From: Hyphomicrobiales bacterium
GTDB taxonomy: Bacteria; Pseudomonadota; Alphaproteobacteria; Rhizobiales; Beijerinckiaceae
NCBI GenBank assembly: GCA_025351165.1
Contig: JANXWK010000034.1
Location: 1-63,872 of the forward strand
DNA: 63,872 nucleotides
Reading direction: 5' to 3'
Shown: positions 26,259 to 34,279 of the stretch, piece by piece
Position numbering within the stretch: the first letter of the stretch is position 1
How the letters are laid out: every line of letters begins with the position of its first letter
The notes under the pieces: model-generated
The model's input: only the letters and a program-made list of their open reading frames with translations
What the model was told of the DNA's origin: nothing
The model's database searches: none
Position numbers and translations under genes: made by a program

Positions 26259-26672
26259 ATGAGATATTTATTTTTTAAACCAGTATTTTGCCTGGCAATA
26301 AACCTTGGTTTAGCTGCTTTAATGTCACTAAATGCTTTTGCTCAACCTGCTTCCTTGTTGTCAGAAAAATCAATTCACCTAGCACAAAATAAAGGTGGTG
26401 GGGACAGAAATTCAGATGATCACACTGCAAGTACAGGTAGTAGATTAACGTCTGAAGATAGATCTTTTATCAAAGAGTATCATTCCAGAGGCAAAAATCC
26501 GTCAGTCAAATATGATCGGGATGTTTCAGTTGGGCATGAATTGCCTGAAAGTGGCTTATATTATCCTATTGAAGGCCGTGAAAGTCTTAGCGATTACAGA
26601 TATTCTATAATTAATGACAAAACAGTCCTGGTTGATCCACGTACAAGGCGCATTATAGAAATTCTGGATTAA
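26259..26672 (+). CDS. DUF1236 family exported protein
   Basis: A 137-residue protein with a signal peptide (cleavage after NAFA, near residue 28). The C-terminal half has the DUF1236 pattern (PF06823): VGHELPESGLYYPIEG followed by YRYSIINDKTVLVDPRTRRI. These small periplasmic proteins are abundant in Hyphomicrobiales, often linked to stress loci, and have no known activity. A candidate EcfG promoter lies just upstream, and the flavoprotein gene 40 bp downstream may share the transcript. Confidence 0.85.
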   Translation: MRYLFFKPVFCLAINLGLAALMSLNAFAQPASLLSEKSIHLAQNKGGGDRNSDDHTASTGSRLTSEDRSFIKEYHSRGKNPSVKYDRDVSVGHELPESGLYYPIEGRESLSDYRYSIINDKTVLVDPRTRRIIEILD

Positions 26673-26712
26673 TAAATATTTTTAAGTTTAGCTTCGCAAA
26701 AGGATTATTATT

Positions 26713-27210
26713 ATGGAAATTACAAAAGATTATGGCGAGCGTCAAAAAGTATGGGATATGATCAAAGATATACGGATTGCCATTATGGTGACTTATGATG
26801 AAGAGGGTAACCTATCATCCCGGCCAATGTCGGCCCATCAGGAAGAGTTTGAAGGCAACCTATGGTTTTTTACAAACGTAAATTCATTAAAAATTGATCA
26901 GATTGAAGGCAATCAAAATATTCTTCTTGGATATTCAAATCCTGATAAAAATGAATATATTTCTGTTAATGGAACGGCCGAAATTGTAAGAGACTCGGAA
27001 AAATCAAAAGAATTATGGAGCGAAATGCTTCGGACATGGTTCCCTAAAGGACCAGACGATCCAGATATTGCCCTTATCAAAGTAGTAATAACAAGCGCTG
27101 AATATTGGGACTCACCATCAGCATCAATGGCAATTGCATTTGGGTACGTTAAGGCAAGATTAACAGGTAAAGTGGCTAAAGTTGGCGAAAACAAAAAGGT
27201 TATATTTTAA
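26713..27210 (+). CDS. Pyridoxamine 5'-phosphate oxidase-related stress protein (GSP26-like)
   Basis: A 165-residue protein of the split-barrel flavin-binding fold. The start KVWDMIKDIRIAIMVTYDEEG, the motif SSRPMSAHQEEFEGNLWFFT and LGYSNPDKNEYISVNGTAEI are characteristic of the general stress protein 26 group. These proteins bind FMN or FAD, but the substrate is unknown. It probably forms a two-gene operon with the DUF1236 gene. It converges on the histidine kinase gene. Confidence 0.9.
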   Translation: MEITKDYGERQKVWDMIKDIRIAIMVTYDEEGNLSSRPMSAHQEEFEGNLWFFTNVNSLKIDQIEGNQNILLGYSNPDKNEYISVNGTAEIVRDSEKSKELWSEMLRTWFPKGPDDPDIALIKVVITSAEYWDSPSASMAIAFGYVKARLTGKVAKVGENKKVIF

Positions 27211-27229
27211 TTCCATTGGCTTTAAAAAT

Positions 27230-29131
27230 TTAATTTAACATGTCCTTGGGTGAAATATTTTTAAATGAACATTGGAGCTGCCAATTTAACCCTGACTTTT
27301 CAAAATCCATGTTTACGTCTGCATTTAAACCTACCTTGGCCATTTTATAGATGATTGTAGAACCAAATCCATGATGATTAGGTGGATAAACATCAGGCCC
27401 ACCTGATTCCATCCAGGATATTGCAAACTTTTTATCTCCTTGCTCATCATAATATATGTCCCATGAGATTTCTACAATACCATGGGAGTTTGAAAGAGCA
27501 CCATACTTGGATGCATTGGTAGAAAGTTCATGAAAAGCCATTCCTAAGGTTTGTGCAGCAGCTGAAGAAACCTTTGTAAGTGGTCCCACAGTTTTTATTC
27601 TTGTCCCCAACAGGTCTTTAAAATGAGAAAGTTGAGCATAAACAAGCTCTTCAACACTCACATTTTTCCATTCATTTTTGACTAGAATATCTTGAGCCGA
27701 CGAAAGAGCTTGAACTCTGGCCTCAAAACGGGACAGAAAATCTTTTGGATTGTTTGCGACCGTCTGGCGTGCAACAGATAAAACAACACCAAGCAGATTT
27801 TTAGAGCGATGGTTAACTTCTCTTAAAAGAAGTTGAATGTGCTGTTCATACTGCTTTTGATGGCTCGTATTATAAAAATAACATATGACACCAAATTGAC
27901 CATCAGGCAGTGTAACTCTCTCAATTTTCCATTCATAAGATTCTATTGCTTTAGTATCAGCGCGCCGCTCTGTCGTATCAGATGTCTGATAAGACTCACC
28001 TGTTGCAAGAGTATGCCTGAAAAGACGTATAAGTTCAGAGGCAAAAGGATCAGTCCATATTAAATGAACAAGTTCGGCAAAATCTTTACCGATCAAGTGA
28101 GAAATATTTTGAAATGATTTTGAAGCGCCTGCACTAAACTGCGCCATTTTAAAATCTGAATCTATAAGGTATACTCCAAAAGGATTATTTTTTATTAGAT
28201 TCAAATATATGTTGTAGCTATTTGCAATTAAATCCTCTGCGGTTTTACGCGAAGTTATATCTCTGAATACAAGTATAAAGCGGCCCGCCGGCGAAGATGG
28301 TGTTGCAAAAACATCAAATACGCGGTTTAAGGCATAAGAACTGTTCTCAAAACGTATTGTCTGTCCCTCAAGAGCAACTTTAGAGTATATTTCCAACCAA
28401 TCTTTTTCCAAATCAGGAATAAGGGAATATGCATTGTGACCAGTTGCCTGAGAAAGGCCTGTCATTTTTTCGAAATAAGAATTTACCTCAAGAAATTTGT
28501 AATCAATCGCCTTTCCATCTTTATCTTGTACAAGTTCACAAAGGCAATATCCCTCATCAATCTTGTCAAAAATTTCTCTCAGTCTAGCTTCACTTCTTTT
28601 TAACGCTTTTTCTACTTTAGCATTTTCTAAAGTTACCCAAGTTTGCTCTGCTGCATAGGTTGCATGTCTAACAGATTCAGGGCTCCATATTTTAGGATAT
28701 TTACTATGGACAGCCAATACCGCAACAAGGTCCCCGTTTTTAATCAGGGGTATGTTTACAAAAGCTGCCACAGAGATTTTTTCAAATGTCTTTAGAAAAT
28801 CTTTGGATGCTGTTCTTGAATCTTTGGACACGTCATTACTGACTATAATTTTTCCAGCTTTAAGATCATCTATGAAAAACGGTCCAAAATCCTCTAGCTT
28901 GTGACATCCTGCATTACTTCCTATTTTTCCGTTATTCCAGTCATGATCTATAAACGCAGTGCCTTTTTCAAGGTTTATATCTACATAGGCAATTTGATCT
29001 GCCTCTATGAACTGAGCCAGTTTTTTACAGGATGCCTCTAAAATTTCAACAGGTTGAGTGAGGTTGCAAAGTGCAATGCATAATTCAAGAAAAAAAGCGT
29101 TGGATGCTACAATGTTTGAATCTGAATTCAA
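27230..29131 (-). CDS. HWE-family sensor histidine kinase with GAF and two PAS domains
   Basis: A 633-residue soluble kinase without membrane helices. A GAF domain (about 15-165) is followed by two PAS-like domains (about 180-298 and 305-420) and an HWE kinase core. The phospho-acceptor is His441 in REVNHRSKNLLG, and the N-box HELSTNASKYGALS and a WMESGG segment follow. No bilin-binding cysteine or LOV motif was seen, so the signal is not light by any visible feature. HWE kinases commonly phosphorylate PhyR. It is the third gene of dps-phyR-kinase, 64 bp after phyR. Confidence 0.92.
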   Translation of the reverse strand: MNSDSNIVASNAFFLELCIALCNLTQPVEILEASCKKLAQFIEADQIAYVDINLEKGTAFIDHDWNNGKIGSNAGCHKLEDFGPFFIDDLKAGKIIVSNDVSKDSRTASKDFLKTFEKISVAAFVNIPLIKNGDLVAVLAVHSKYPKIWSPESVRHATYAAEQTWVTLENAKVEKALKRSEARLREIFDKIDEGYCLCELVQDKDGKAIDYKFLEVNSYFEKMTGLSQATGHNAYSLIPDLEKDWLEIYSKVALEGQTIRFENSSYALNRVFDVFATPSSPAGRFILVFRDITSRKTAEDLIANSYNIYLNLIKNNPFGVYLIDSDFKMAQFSAGASKSFQNISHLIGKDFAELVHLIWTDPFASELIRLFRHTLATGESYQTSDTTERRADTKAIESYEWKIERVTLPDGQFGVICYFYNTSHQKQYEQHIQLLLREVNHRSKNLLGVVLSVARQTVANNPKDFLSRFEARVQALSSAQDILVKNEWKNVSVEELVYAQLSHFKDLLGTRIKTVGPLTKVSSAAAQTLGMAFHELSTNASKYGALSNSHGIVEISWDIYYDEQGDKKFAISWMESGGPDVYPPNHHGFGSTIIYKMAKVGLNADVNMDFEKSGLNWQLQCSFKNISPKDMLN

Positions 29132-29195
29132 TTACATGACCTTACGTTATAAACGGCAACAACGTCAAAAACTTAAATTTTTTACACCATGTAAA

Positions 29196-29993
29196 TCATT
29201 TTAAAGCTTTCTTTGTTGCACGGCGATCAAAAAAAAGAGCCTGACTTATGGCAGCTTTCACCTTTAATGGTTGAAAAGGCTTTGTAATGAGAAAAGTTGG
29301 CTCAGGTTTCGATCCTGTTAAAAGCCTTTCTGGGTAGGCTGTAATAAAGATGACTGGCACGTTAACCTCTTCCAGAATATCATTGACAGCTTCAAGCCCA
29401 GAACTACCATCCGCAAGCTTTACATCTGCTAAAATCAATCCAGGTTTTTTGCTCCTGAATAGTTCCAAAGCCTCTCTATGGGTTCTAGCAATGCCAATTA
29501 CAGTATGTCCAAGTTCTTCAACCATTGACTCAATATCAAGGGCAATAATTGGCTCATCCTCAATAATCAATATGGTAGTGTTAACCTGCTGGGCAATTTC
29601 CTTCCCAGCAGCATCTACAAGTCTGGCACTGGCAACAGGCGTAACTCCTAGAATAGACGCTACATCTTCAATTCCAAAGCCCTCCACTGTGCGCAGTAAA
29701 AAAGCCTGTCGTGTGAGCGGCGTTAAACTTTCAAGGTTACGCTCTGCCGCAGAACGGGAAGTGCAGTTGCTAACAGGTTCAAAGCTGTTACTCGCCTTTG
29801 TCCATAGCTCAAGAAAAGCTCTGTATAGAGCGTTGCGCGTGGGAAGTTCAGGTAAGAGAATACATGGGTTGGCAATAACTGCTTTTAAAGCTGAAACTAC
29901 ATGGGCGTCGCCAATTTCTTGAGATCCATTTAAGGCTCTGGAAAAACGTCTCAAATAGGGAAGATGTGGGGATATGTCTTCAGCAAGCGACAT
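29196..29993 (-). CDS. phyR: General stress response regulator PhyR
   Basis: A 265-residue PhyR. An N-terminal sigma-factor-like domain (about 1-130, with LTPLTRQAFLLRTVEGFGIE and VASILGVTP mimicking sigma region 4) precedes a C-terminal receiver domain (about 138-255) with phospho-acceptor Asp190 in LILADVKLAD and the PhyR-typical FITAYPERLL. When phosphorylated it binds NepR and releases EcfG. It starts 5 bp after the dps stop codon, so dps and phyR are made from one message, probably started at the EcfG-like promoter at 30566-30590, which would give positive feedback. Confidence 0.95.
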   Translation of the reverse strand: MSLAEDISPHLPYLRRFSRALNGSQEIGDAHVVSALKAVIANPCILLPELPTRNALYRAFLELWTKASNSFEPVSNCTSRSAAERNLESLTPLTRQAFLLRTVEGFGIEDVASILGVTPVASARLVDAAGKEIAQQVNTTILIIEDEPIIALDIESMVEELGHTVIGIARTHREALELFRSKKPGLILADVKLADGSSGLEAVNDILEEVNVPVIFITAYPERLLTGSKPEPTFLITKPFQPLKVKAAISQALFFDRRATKKALK

Positions 29994-29998
29994 ATCAT

Positions 29999-30520
29999 CT
30001 ACTTCCTGATTGTCTCAAACAGAAACCACGCTCTACGCTCAGATTCATCAATATAGACTTCCAGCAGGCTTGCAGTGGCAACATCATCATTATCATCACA
30101 TATTTCATGGGCTTTACGCATATTTGAAATAACAAGTTTATTATCGTTCATAAGCTCCCGCAGCATGTCGTCTGGATTAACAAATTCCGCATTTTCCTCT
30201 TTGAGGGAGGTAAGCTTGCTAATTTCAGCAACGGACCGGATTGTTATAGCACCCAGTTTTCTTACACGCTCTGCTAAAGGATCAATGGAAGCGATAATCT
30301 GATCCGCCTGTTCGTCCAAAAGGAGATGGTAATCCCTAAAATGGCTCCCACTCATGTGCCAATGAAAGTTCTTTGTTTTTAAGTAAAGTGTAAAAGCGTC
30401 TGCTATCAGACCATTAATGGCTTTCACAATTTTGCTCACGCCATCGGCTGGAATATCAGTTGGTGTGTTTAATTCCTTTACTGCTGTTTTATTAACAGAA
30501 GAGACAGTTTTCAAAGTCAT
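29999..30520 (-). CDS. dps: Dps-family DNA-binding ferritin
   Basis: A 173-residue Dps protein, a dodecameric mini-ferritin that oxidises iron with hydrogen peroxide and protects DNA in stressed cells. The ferroxidase residues are visible in KTKNFHWHMSG and HLLLDEQADQIIASIDPLAERVR. The N-terminus has several lysines, as expected for DNA-binding tails. A ribosome binding site AGGAA lies 8 bp before ATG. It is the first gene of the dps-phyR-HWE kinase operon, an unusual partner for the response regulator. Confidence 0.94.
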   Translation of the reverse strand: MTLKTVSSVNKTAVKELNTPTDIPADGVSKIVKAINGLIADAFTLYLKTKNFHWHMSGSHFRDYHLLLDEQADQIIASIDPLAERVRKLGAITIRSVAEISKLTSLKEENAEFVNPDDMLRELMNDNKLVISNMRKAHEICDDNDDVATASLLEVYIDESERRAWFLFETIRK

Positions 30521-30565
30521 ATCAGGGTTCCTGTAGCTAAAGCAAATATATGCGCTTATTTTTCA

Positions 30566-30590
30566 AACATATATGTTTAAAGGTTGTTCC
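30566..30590 (-). promoter_or_regulatory. EcfG-type general stress promoter, dps-phyR-kinase operon
   Basis: On the minus strand, GGAAC (30590-30586), a 16-bp spacer and TGTT (30569-30566) match the EcfG consensus with one mismatch. The dps start codon is 45 bp downstream. It is back to back with the promoter of the DUF892 gene. Confidence 0.65.
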
Positions 30591-30609
30591 AAAATAAACT
30601 TCATTATGA

Positions 30610-30634
30610 GGAACTTAGACACGATTGCGCCGTT
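30610..30634 (+). promoter_or_regulatory. EcfG-type general stress promoter, second DUF892 gene
   Basis: GGAAC (30610-30614), a 16-bp spacer and CGTT (30631-30634) are a perfect match to the EcfG consensus. The start codon used for the DUF892 gene (30665) is 30 bp downstream, which supports that start over an earlier TTG at 30584, which would lie upstream of the promoter. Confidence 0.75.
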
Positions 30635-30664
30635 AGGTTTTTGCACTGTTTTTGGAGAGTAGTT

Positions 30665-31159
30665 ATGAAAATCGAGACTTTACAGGATATGTTTTTACAC
30701 ACGCTGAAAGATATTCATTATGCGGAGACAAAAATACTGAAGTCGCTTCCAAAGATGATTAAAGCATCTCAAAACGAAGACTTAAAGGATGTACTGAAAA
30801 CACATTTAAAGGAAACGGAAGAGCAGATTGACCGAATAAAACAGGTATTTGAGCTTGCTGAAGAAAAAGCAGGATCTACAAAATGTGATGCAATTGAAGG
30901 TATTCTTAAAGAAGGTGAGGCCATGCTGGAAGATACAGATGGAACACCAATGTGTGATCTTGGCATTATTGCTTCAGGGCAGGCAGTCGAGCATTATGAA
31001 ATTGTCCGATACAGAAGTCTTGTCATGTGGGCCGGTGCACTCGGTATGAAAGACGCTGCTGAGCTGCTTCAAAAAAGCCTTAATGAAGAACGTCAGGCAG
31101 ATGAAAAACTGATGGCATTTGGCGTGCAGGTTCAAAAAGAAACAGCAGACGCTTCATAA
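30665..31159 (+). CDS. DUF892 (YciE/YciF-like) ferritin-like protein, second copy
   Basis: A 164-residue paralogue of the protein at 25633-26136. Shared features are the start IETLQDMFLHTLKDIHYAETKILKSLPKM, HLKETEEQIDRIKQVF, and SGQAVEHYEIVRYRSLVMWA, with the candidate di-iron glutamates in YAETK, AVEHYE and LNEERQADEKL. The N-terminus is set at ATG 30665, because the family begins here and a consensus EcfG promoter lies directly upstream. It is transcribed divergently from dps and ends at a strong terminator. Confidence 0.93.
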   Translation: MKIETLQDMFLHTLKDIHYAETKILKSLPKMIKASQNEDLKDVLKTHLKETEEQIDRIKQVFELAEEKAGSTKCDAIEGILKEGEAMLEDTDGTPMCDLGIIASGQAVEHYEIVRYRSLVMWAGALGMKDAAELLQKSLNEERQADEKLMAFGVQVQKETADAS

Positions 31160-31169
31160 TTATTTTTAT

Positions 31170-31205
31170 AGCCGAAGCTTATTTAAAATTCTTCGGCTTT
31201 TTTAT
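31170..31205 (+). terminator. Rho-independent terminator of the second DUF892 gene
   Basis: AGCCGAAG (31170-31177) and CTTCGGCT (31191-31198) form a perfect stem followed by a run of T. It marks the right edge of the stress block. Confidence 0.9.
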
Positions 31206-31224
31206 GTTTCAAGTCTCGCTAGTT

Positions 31225-32124
31225 TCAGGTCTTGCCAGTTTCAAGTCTTGCTAACAGGCTTGATGTATCCCAGCGATTGCCACCCATATTCTGTATTTCT
31301 GCATAAAATTGGTCTACAAGTGCAGTCACAGGTAAATTTGCTCCATTTTTACGGGCTTCATTCAACACAATGTCCAGATCCTTGCGCATCCAGTCTACTG
31401 CAAAACCAAAATCAAATTTACCTTCATTCATCGTTTTATGGCGGTTTTCCATCTGCCAAGACTGAGCTGCGCCTTTTGAAATAACCGAGACTACATCTTC
31501 CACATTCAACTCGGCTTTTTTGGCAAAATGTATGGCCTCTGAAAGGCCTTGGACTATACCTGCAATACAGATCTGGTTGACCATTTTTGTTAATTGTCCA
31601 GCGCCTGGCGCGCCCATTAAACGGCAGGCTTTAGCAAAACTGGCTATAACAGGCTCAACATGCCCGTAGGGTGCTTCATCACCACCACACATAACAGTCA
31701 AAGTGCCATTTATGGCTCCTGCTTCACCTCCAGACACGGGTGCATCAATAAAATCTATACCAAGCTTTGTGGCCTTGGCATAAAGTTCGCGCGCAACGCT
31801 AGCTGAAGCTGTTGTATGATCGACAAAAACAGCACCTTTGGACATGGCCGAAAAAGCGCCGTTATCTCCAAGGGTGTTATCTCCAAGGGTTATGGATCGC
31901 AAGTCATCATCATTTCCAACACAGGCAAAAACAATATCCTGATCCTTGGCAGCCTCAGCTGGCGTAGAGGCACTTCTACCACCAAATTCTTTGATCCAGT
32001 TCTCTGCTTTTGCAGATGTGCGATTATAGACAGTTACAGTATGGCCCCCTTTTTGAGCCAGATGTTTAGCCATATGATAGCCCATGACACCAAGGCCTAT
32101 AAATGCTACATTTTTAACCTGCAT
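31225..32124 (-). CDS. NAD(P)-dependent oxidoreductase, 3-hydroxyisobutyrate dehydrogenase family
   Basis: A 299-residue beta-hydroxyacid dehydrogenase. The Rossmann start VAFIGLGVMGYHMAKHLAQK, the substrate motif DAPVSGGEAGAINGTLTVM and the catalytic lysine region GAGQLTKMVNQI are all typical of HIBADH/tartronate semialdehyde reductase enzymes. The substrate is not readable; the group includes enzymes for 3-hydroxyisobutyrate, tartronate semialdehyde and gamma-hydroxybutyrate. ATG 32124 is chosen over an earlier in-frame codon because the dinucleotide-binding fold starts there and GAGG lies 12 bp upstream. Confidence 0.9.
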   Translation of the reverse strand: MQVKNVAFIGLGVMGYHMAKHLAQKGGHTVTVYNRTSAKAENWIKEFGGRSASTPAEAAKDQDIVFACVGNDDDLRSITLGDNTLGDNGAFSAMSKGAVFVDHTTASASVARELYAKATKLGIDFIDAPVSGGEAGAINGTLTVMCGGDEAPYGHVEPVIASFAKACRLMGAPGAGQLTKMVNQICIAGIVQGLSEAIHFAKKAELNVEDVVSVISKGAAQSWQMENRHKTMNEGKFDFGFAVDWMRKDLDIVLNEARKNGANLPVTALVDQFYAEIQNMGGNRWDTSSLLARLETGKT

Positions 32125-32391
32125 ATCTTTACATTCCTCAAGTTTAGCCTCTGCACATGATCCAGCTAGCTTTAACAACACAGATGATAAATACCATATA
32201 TTTATCCAGTCTATAGTGAAGAAGTTTTAAAAAATAACAGAGTTTTGCTGTAATGAAACGCTATTGATTTTTTATTGAGTAGCGCATATTTCTCTTTAAA
32301 AGGCACAGATGGTGGATTGATATGTACCAGATTATATCTGCAATACGTCCACGGAAAGAATACACGCAAAACGGCAGGTCATCGCGGCAGG

Positions 32392-33429
32392 TCATCCTCC
32401 AGTTTGGCTCATGTGCCGCGCAACAGCTGGCTGATTAATTGTACGGTCTATGACGAAATCATGGCCTTTGGGCTTACGTAAAATAGCTGCATCAATGGCT
32501 TGATTCAATAGCTCATTATTATGTGAAATACGAAGCGGTGTACGCAGATCTGCGGCATCCTCCTGACCAAGGCACATGAACAATGTTCCCGTGCAGGTAA
32601 TGCGTACACGGTTACAACTCTCACAAAAATTATGCGTCATCGGTGTAATGAAACCAATGCGGCCACCTGTCTGCTCTGATTCTACATACCGTGCTGGGCC
32701 ACCTGTTTTATAATCAATCTCACGAAGCGTCATGGACTGCTCAATCTGGCTGCGCACAGCTGAAACTGGCATATACTGATCGATTCTTGCACTCTCAATT
32801 TCACCAAGAGGCATGACTTCGATAAACGTTATATCCATACCGTGTCCATGAGCCCATTTTATCATGGGTATAAATTCATCTTCATTTACATCTTTGAGAG
32901 CCACAGCATTTATTTTTACTTTTATGCCAGCGTTTTGTGCTGCCTCAATGCCCTCAAGCACTTTTTTAAGATCACCCCACCGTGTCAAGGTTCTGAATTT
33001 TTCAGCATTAAGTGTATCAAGTGAAACATTTATACGTTTAATACCATAATTCCTTAATTCCTTGGCATATTTTGCTAGTTGGGAGCCGTTAGTGGTTAAA
33101 GTAAGCTCTTCAAGACTGCCAGTGTTTAAATGTCTTGATAAAGACTTGAACAGAGTCATAATATCTCGTCGCACAAGAGGTTCACCACCCGTAATTCGCA
33201 GACGCTTCACGCCCTTGTCTATGAAAGCTGAGCATAGCCTGTCGAGTTCTTCCAATGTGAGCAAATCCTGCTTTGGCAGAAATGTCATGTCCTCGGACAT
33301 ACAGTAGACACAGCGAAAATCACAACGATCGGTTACAGACACACGTAAATAATTAATTGTCCGGCCAAACGGATCAATAATTCTAGCAGCAGGTTTGACG
33401 GTTGGCTTTGTAATTACAGTATCAAGCAT
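32392..33429 (-). CDS. moaA: GTP 3',8-cyclase MoaA (molybdenum cofactor synthesis)
   Basis: A 345-residue radical SAM enzyme that, with MoaC, turns GTP into cyclic pyranopterin monophosphate. The radical SAM cluster cysteines are C36, C40 and C43 (CDFRCVYC), the SAM-binding segment [14 protein letters not shown] follows, and the second cluster is in [11 protein letters not shown] with a further Cys downstream. The protein ends in the conserved GG dipeptide needed for activity. No other molybdenum cofactor gene is in the window. The 267-bp gap to the next gene (32125-32391) holds nothing I recognise. Confidence 0.96.
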   Translation of the reverse strand: MLDTVITKPTVKPAARIIDPFGRTINYLRVSVTDRCDFRCVYCMSEDMTFLPKQDLLTLEELDRLCSAFIDKGVKRLRITGGEPLVRRDIMTLFKSLSRHLNTGSLEELTLTTNGSQLAKYAKELRNYGIKRINVSLDTLNAEKFRTLTRWGDLKKVLEGIEAAQNAGIKVKINAVALKDVNEDEFIPMIKWAHGHGMDITFIEVMPLGEIESARIDQYMPVSAVRSQIEQSMTLREIDYKTGGPARYVESEQTGGRIGFITPMTHNFCESCNRVRITCTGTLFMCLGQEDAADLRTPLRISHNNELLNQAIDAAILRKPKGHDFVIDRTINQPAVARHMSQTGG

Positions 33430-33464
33430 TTAGCTAACATATTATCTGTAAGTATCATTTACAA

Positions 33465-33497
33465 TAAAAAAGCTGCCAGAACATAGTTCAGACAGCC
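33465..33497 (-). terminator. Terminator of the L,D-transpeptidase gene
   Basis: On the minus strand GCTGTCTGAAC (33496-33486) pairs with GTTCTGGCAGC (33482-33472), with one mismatch and one wobble, and is followed by six T. It lies 30 bp after the stop of the transpeptidase gene and upstream of moaA. Confidence 0.75.
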
Positions 33498-33527
33498 TTT
33501 TAGCTCAGGTTGTAATGGGTATTATTT

Positions 33528-34118
33528 TTATCTTGTTACAACAACGCGGGATCCAACTTTTACGCGCTCATACAGGTCAATCACATCCTCATTCAGCATG
33601 CGTATGCAGCCAGAAGATACAGCCTGACCAATTGTTTCTGGTTCGTTGGAACCATGAATACGGTAGAGTGTGCCACCAATATACATTGCGCGTGCACCTA
33701 GCGGGTTATTTTCGCCACCTGGCATGTATTTTGGTAGATCAGGGCGGCGTTTGAGCATCTGTGCTGGTGGTCTCCAGTCCGGCCATTCACGCTTCATTGT
33801 AATGTTTTTTGAGCCACTCCATTCAAAACCAGGACGACCAACGCCCACACCATATTTAAGTGCTTTGCCATCACCAAGAATGTAATACATACGGCGTTCA
33901 GCCGTGCTGATGACAATTGTACCACGGTTATAAGGCCCATCATAATTTACGGTTTCACGCAGGATGGGCATTGCTTTTGTGCGACCATCTTCAATGCTCT
34001 GAACCTGTTGTTTAGTTAATGGATCAACCTCATAGGCCAAAACCGACATAGATGAGGCAGAAAAAGTTGTTAAACTGACTATAGCGGGAAGAACTGAGCG
34101 CCTTAATAACTTAGACAT
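33528..34118 (-). CDS. L,D-transpeptidase (YkuD domain), exported
   Basis: A 196-residue protein with a signal peptide (cleavage near SVLAYE, residue 28) and a YkuD domain (about 60-195). The catalytic motif HGSNEPETIGQAVSSGCIRM carries the nucleophilic Cys at about 171. It is a close paralogue of the lipoprotein at 17863-18519, but has a cleavable signal instead of a lipobox. It would act on peptidoglycan in the periplasm. A terminator follows, so it is a single-gene unit. Confidence 0.94.
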   Translation of the reverse strand: MSKLLRRSVLPAIVSLTTFSASSMSVLAYEVDPLTKQQVQSIEDGRTKAMPILRETVNYDGPYNRGTIVISTAERRMYYILGDGKALKYGVGVGRPGFEWSGSKNITMKREWPDWRPPAQMLKRRPDLPKYMPGGENNPLGARAMYIGGTLYRIHGSNEPETIGQAVSSGCIRMLNEDVIDLYERVKVGSRVVVTR

Positions 34119-34279
34119 GATATTCCTCTAGTTGAGATTTATGGATCACATTTACAAAATATCCGCCCAAACTGTATGTGCAGCTGGTCAAAGACACTTT
34201 AATCATGTTAAATCTTCTCGCACTTGCAGCATAATAACAAGCATCAAATGGTTTGGTTTTTTTGCGGCCTGCTTATTTA

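Noticed and set aside
27230-29131. Histidine kinase as a phytochrome or LOV photoreceptor
   Set aside because: The GAF domain has no recognisable bilin-binding cysteine motif and the PAS domains lack the flavin-binding cysteine motif of LOV domains.
30584-30664. N-terminal extension of the second DUF892 protein from TTG 30584
   Set aside because: It would start upstream of the consensus stress promoter at 30610-30634; the family begins at ATG 30665.
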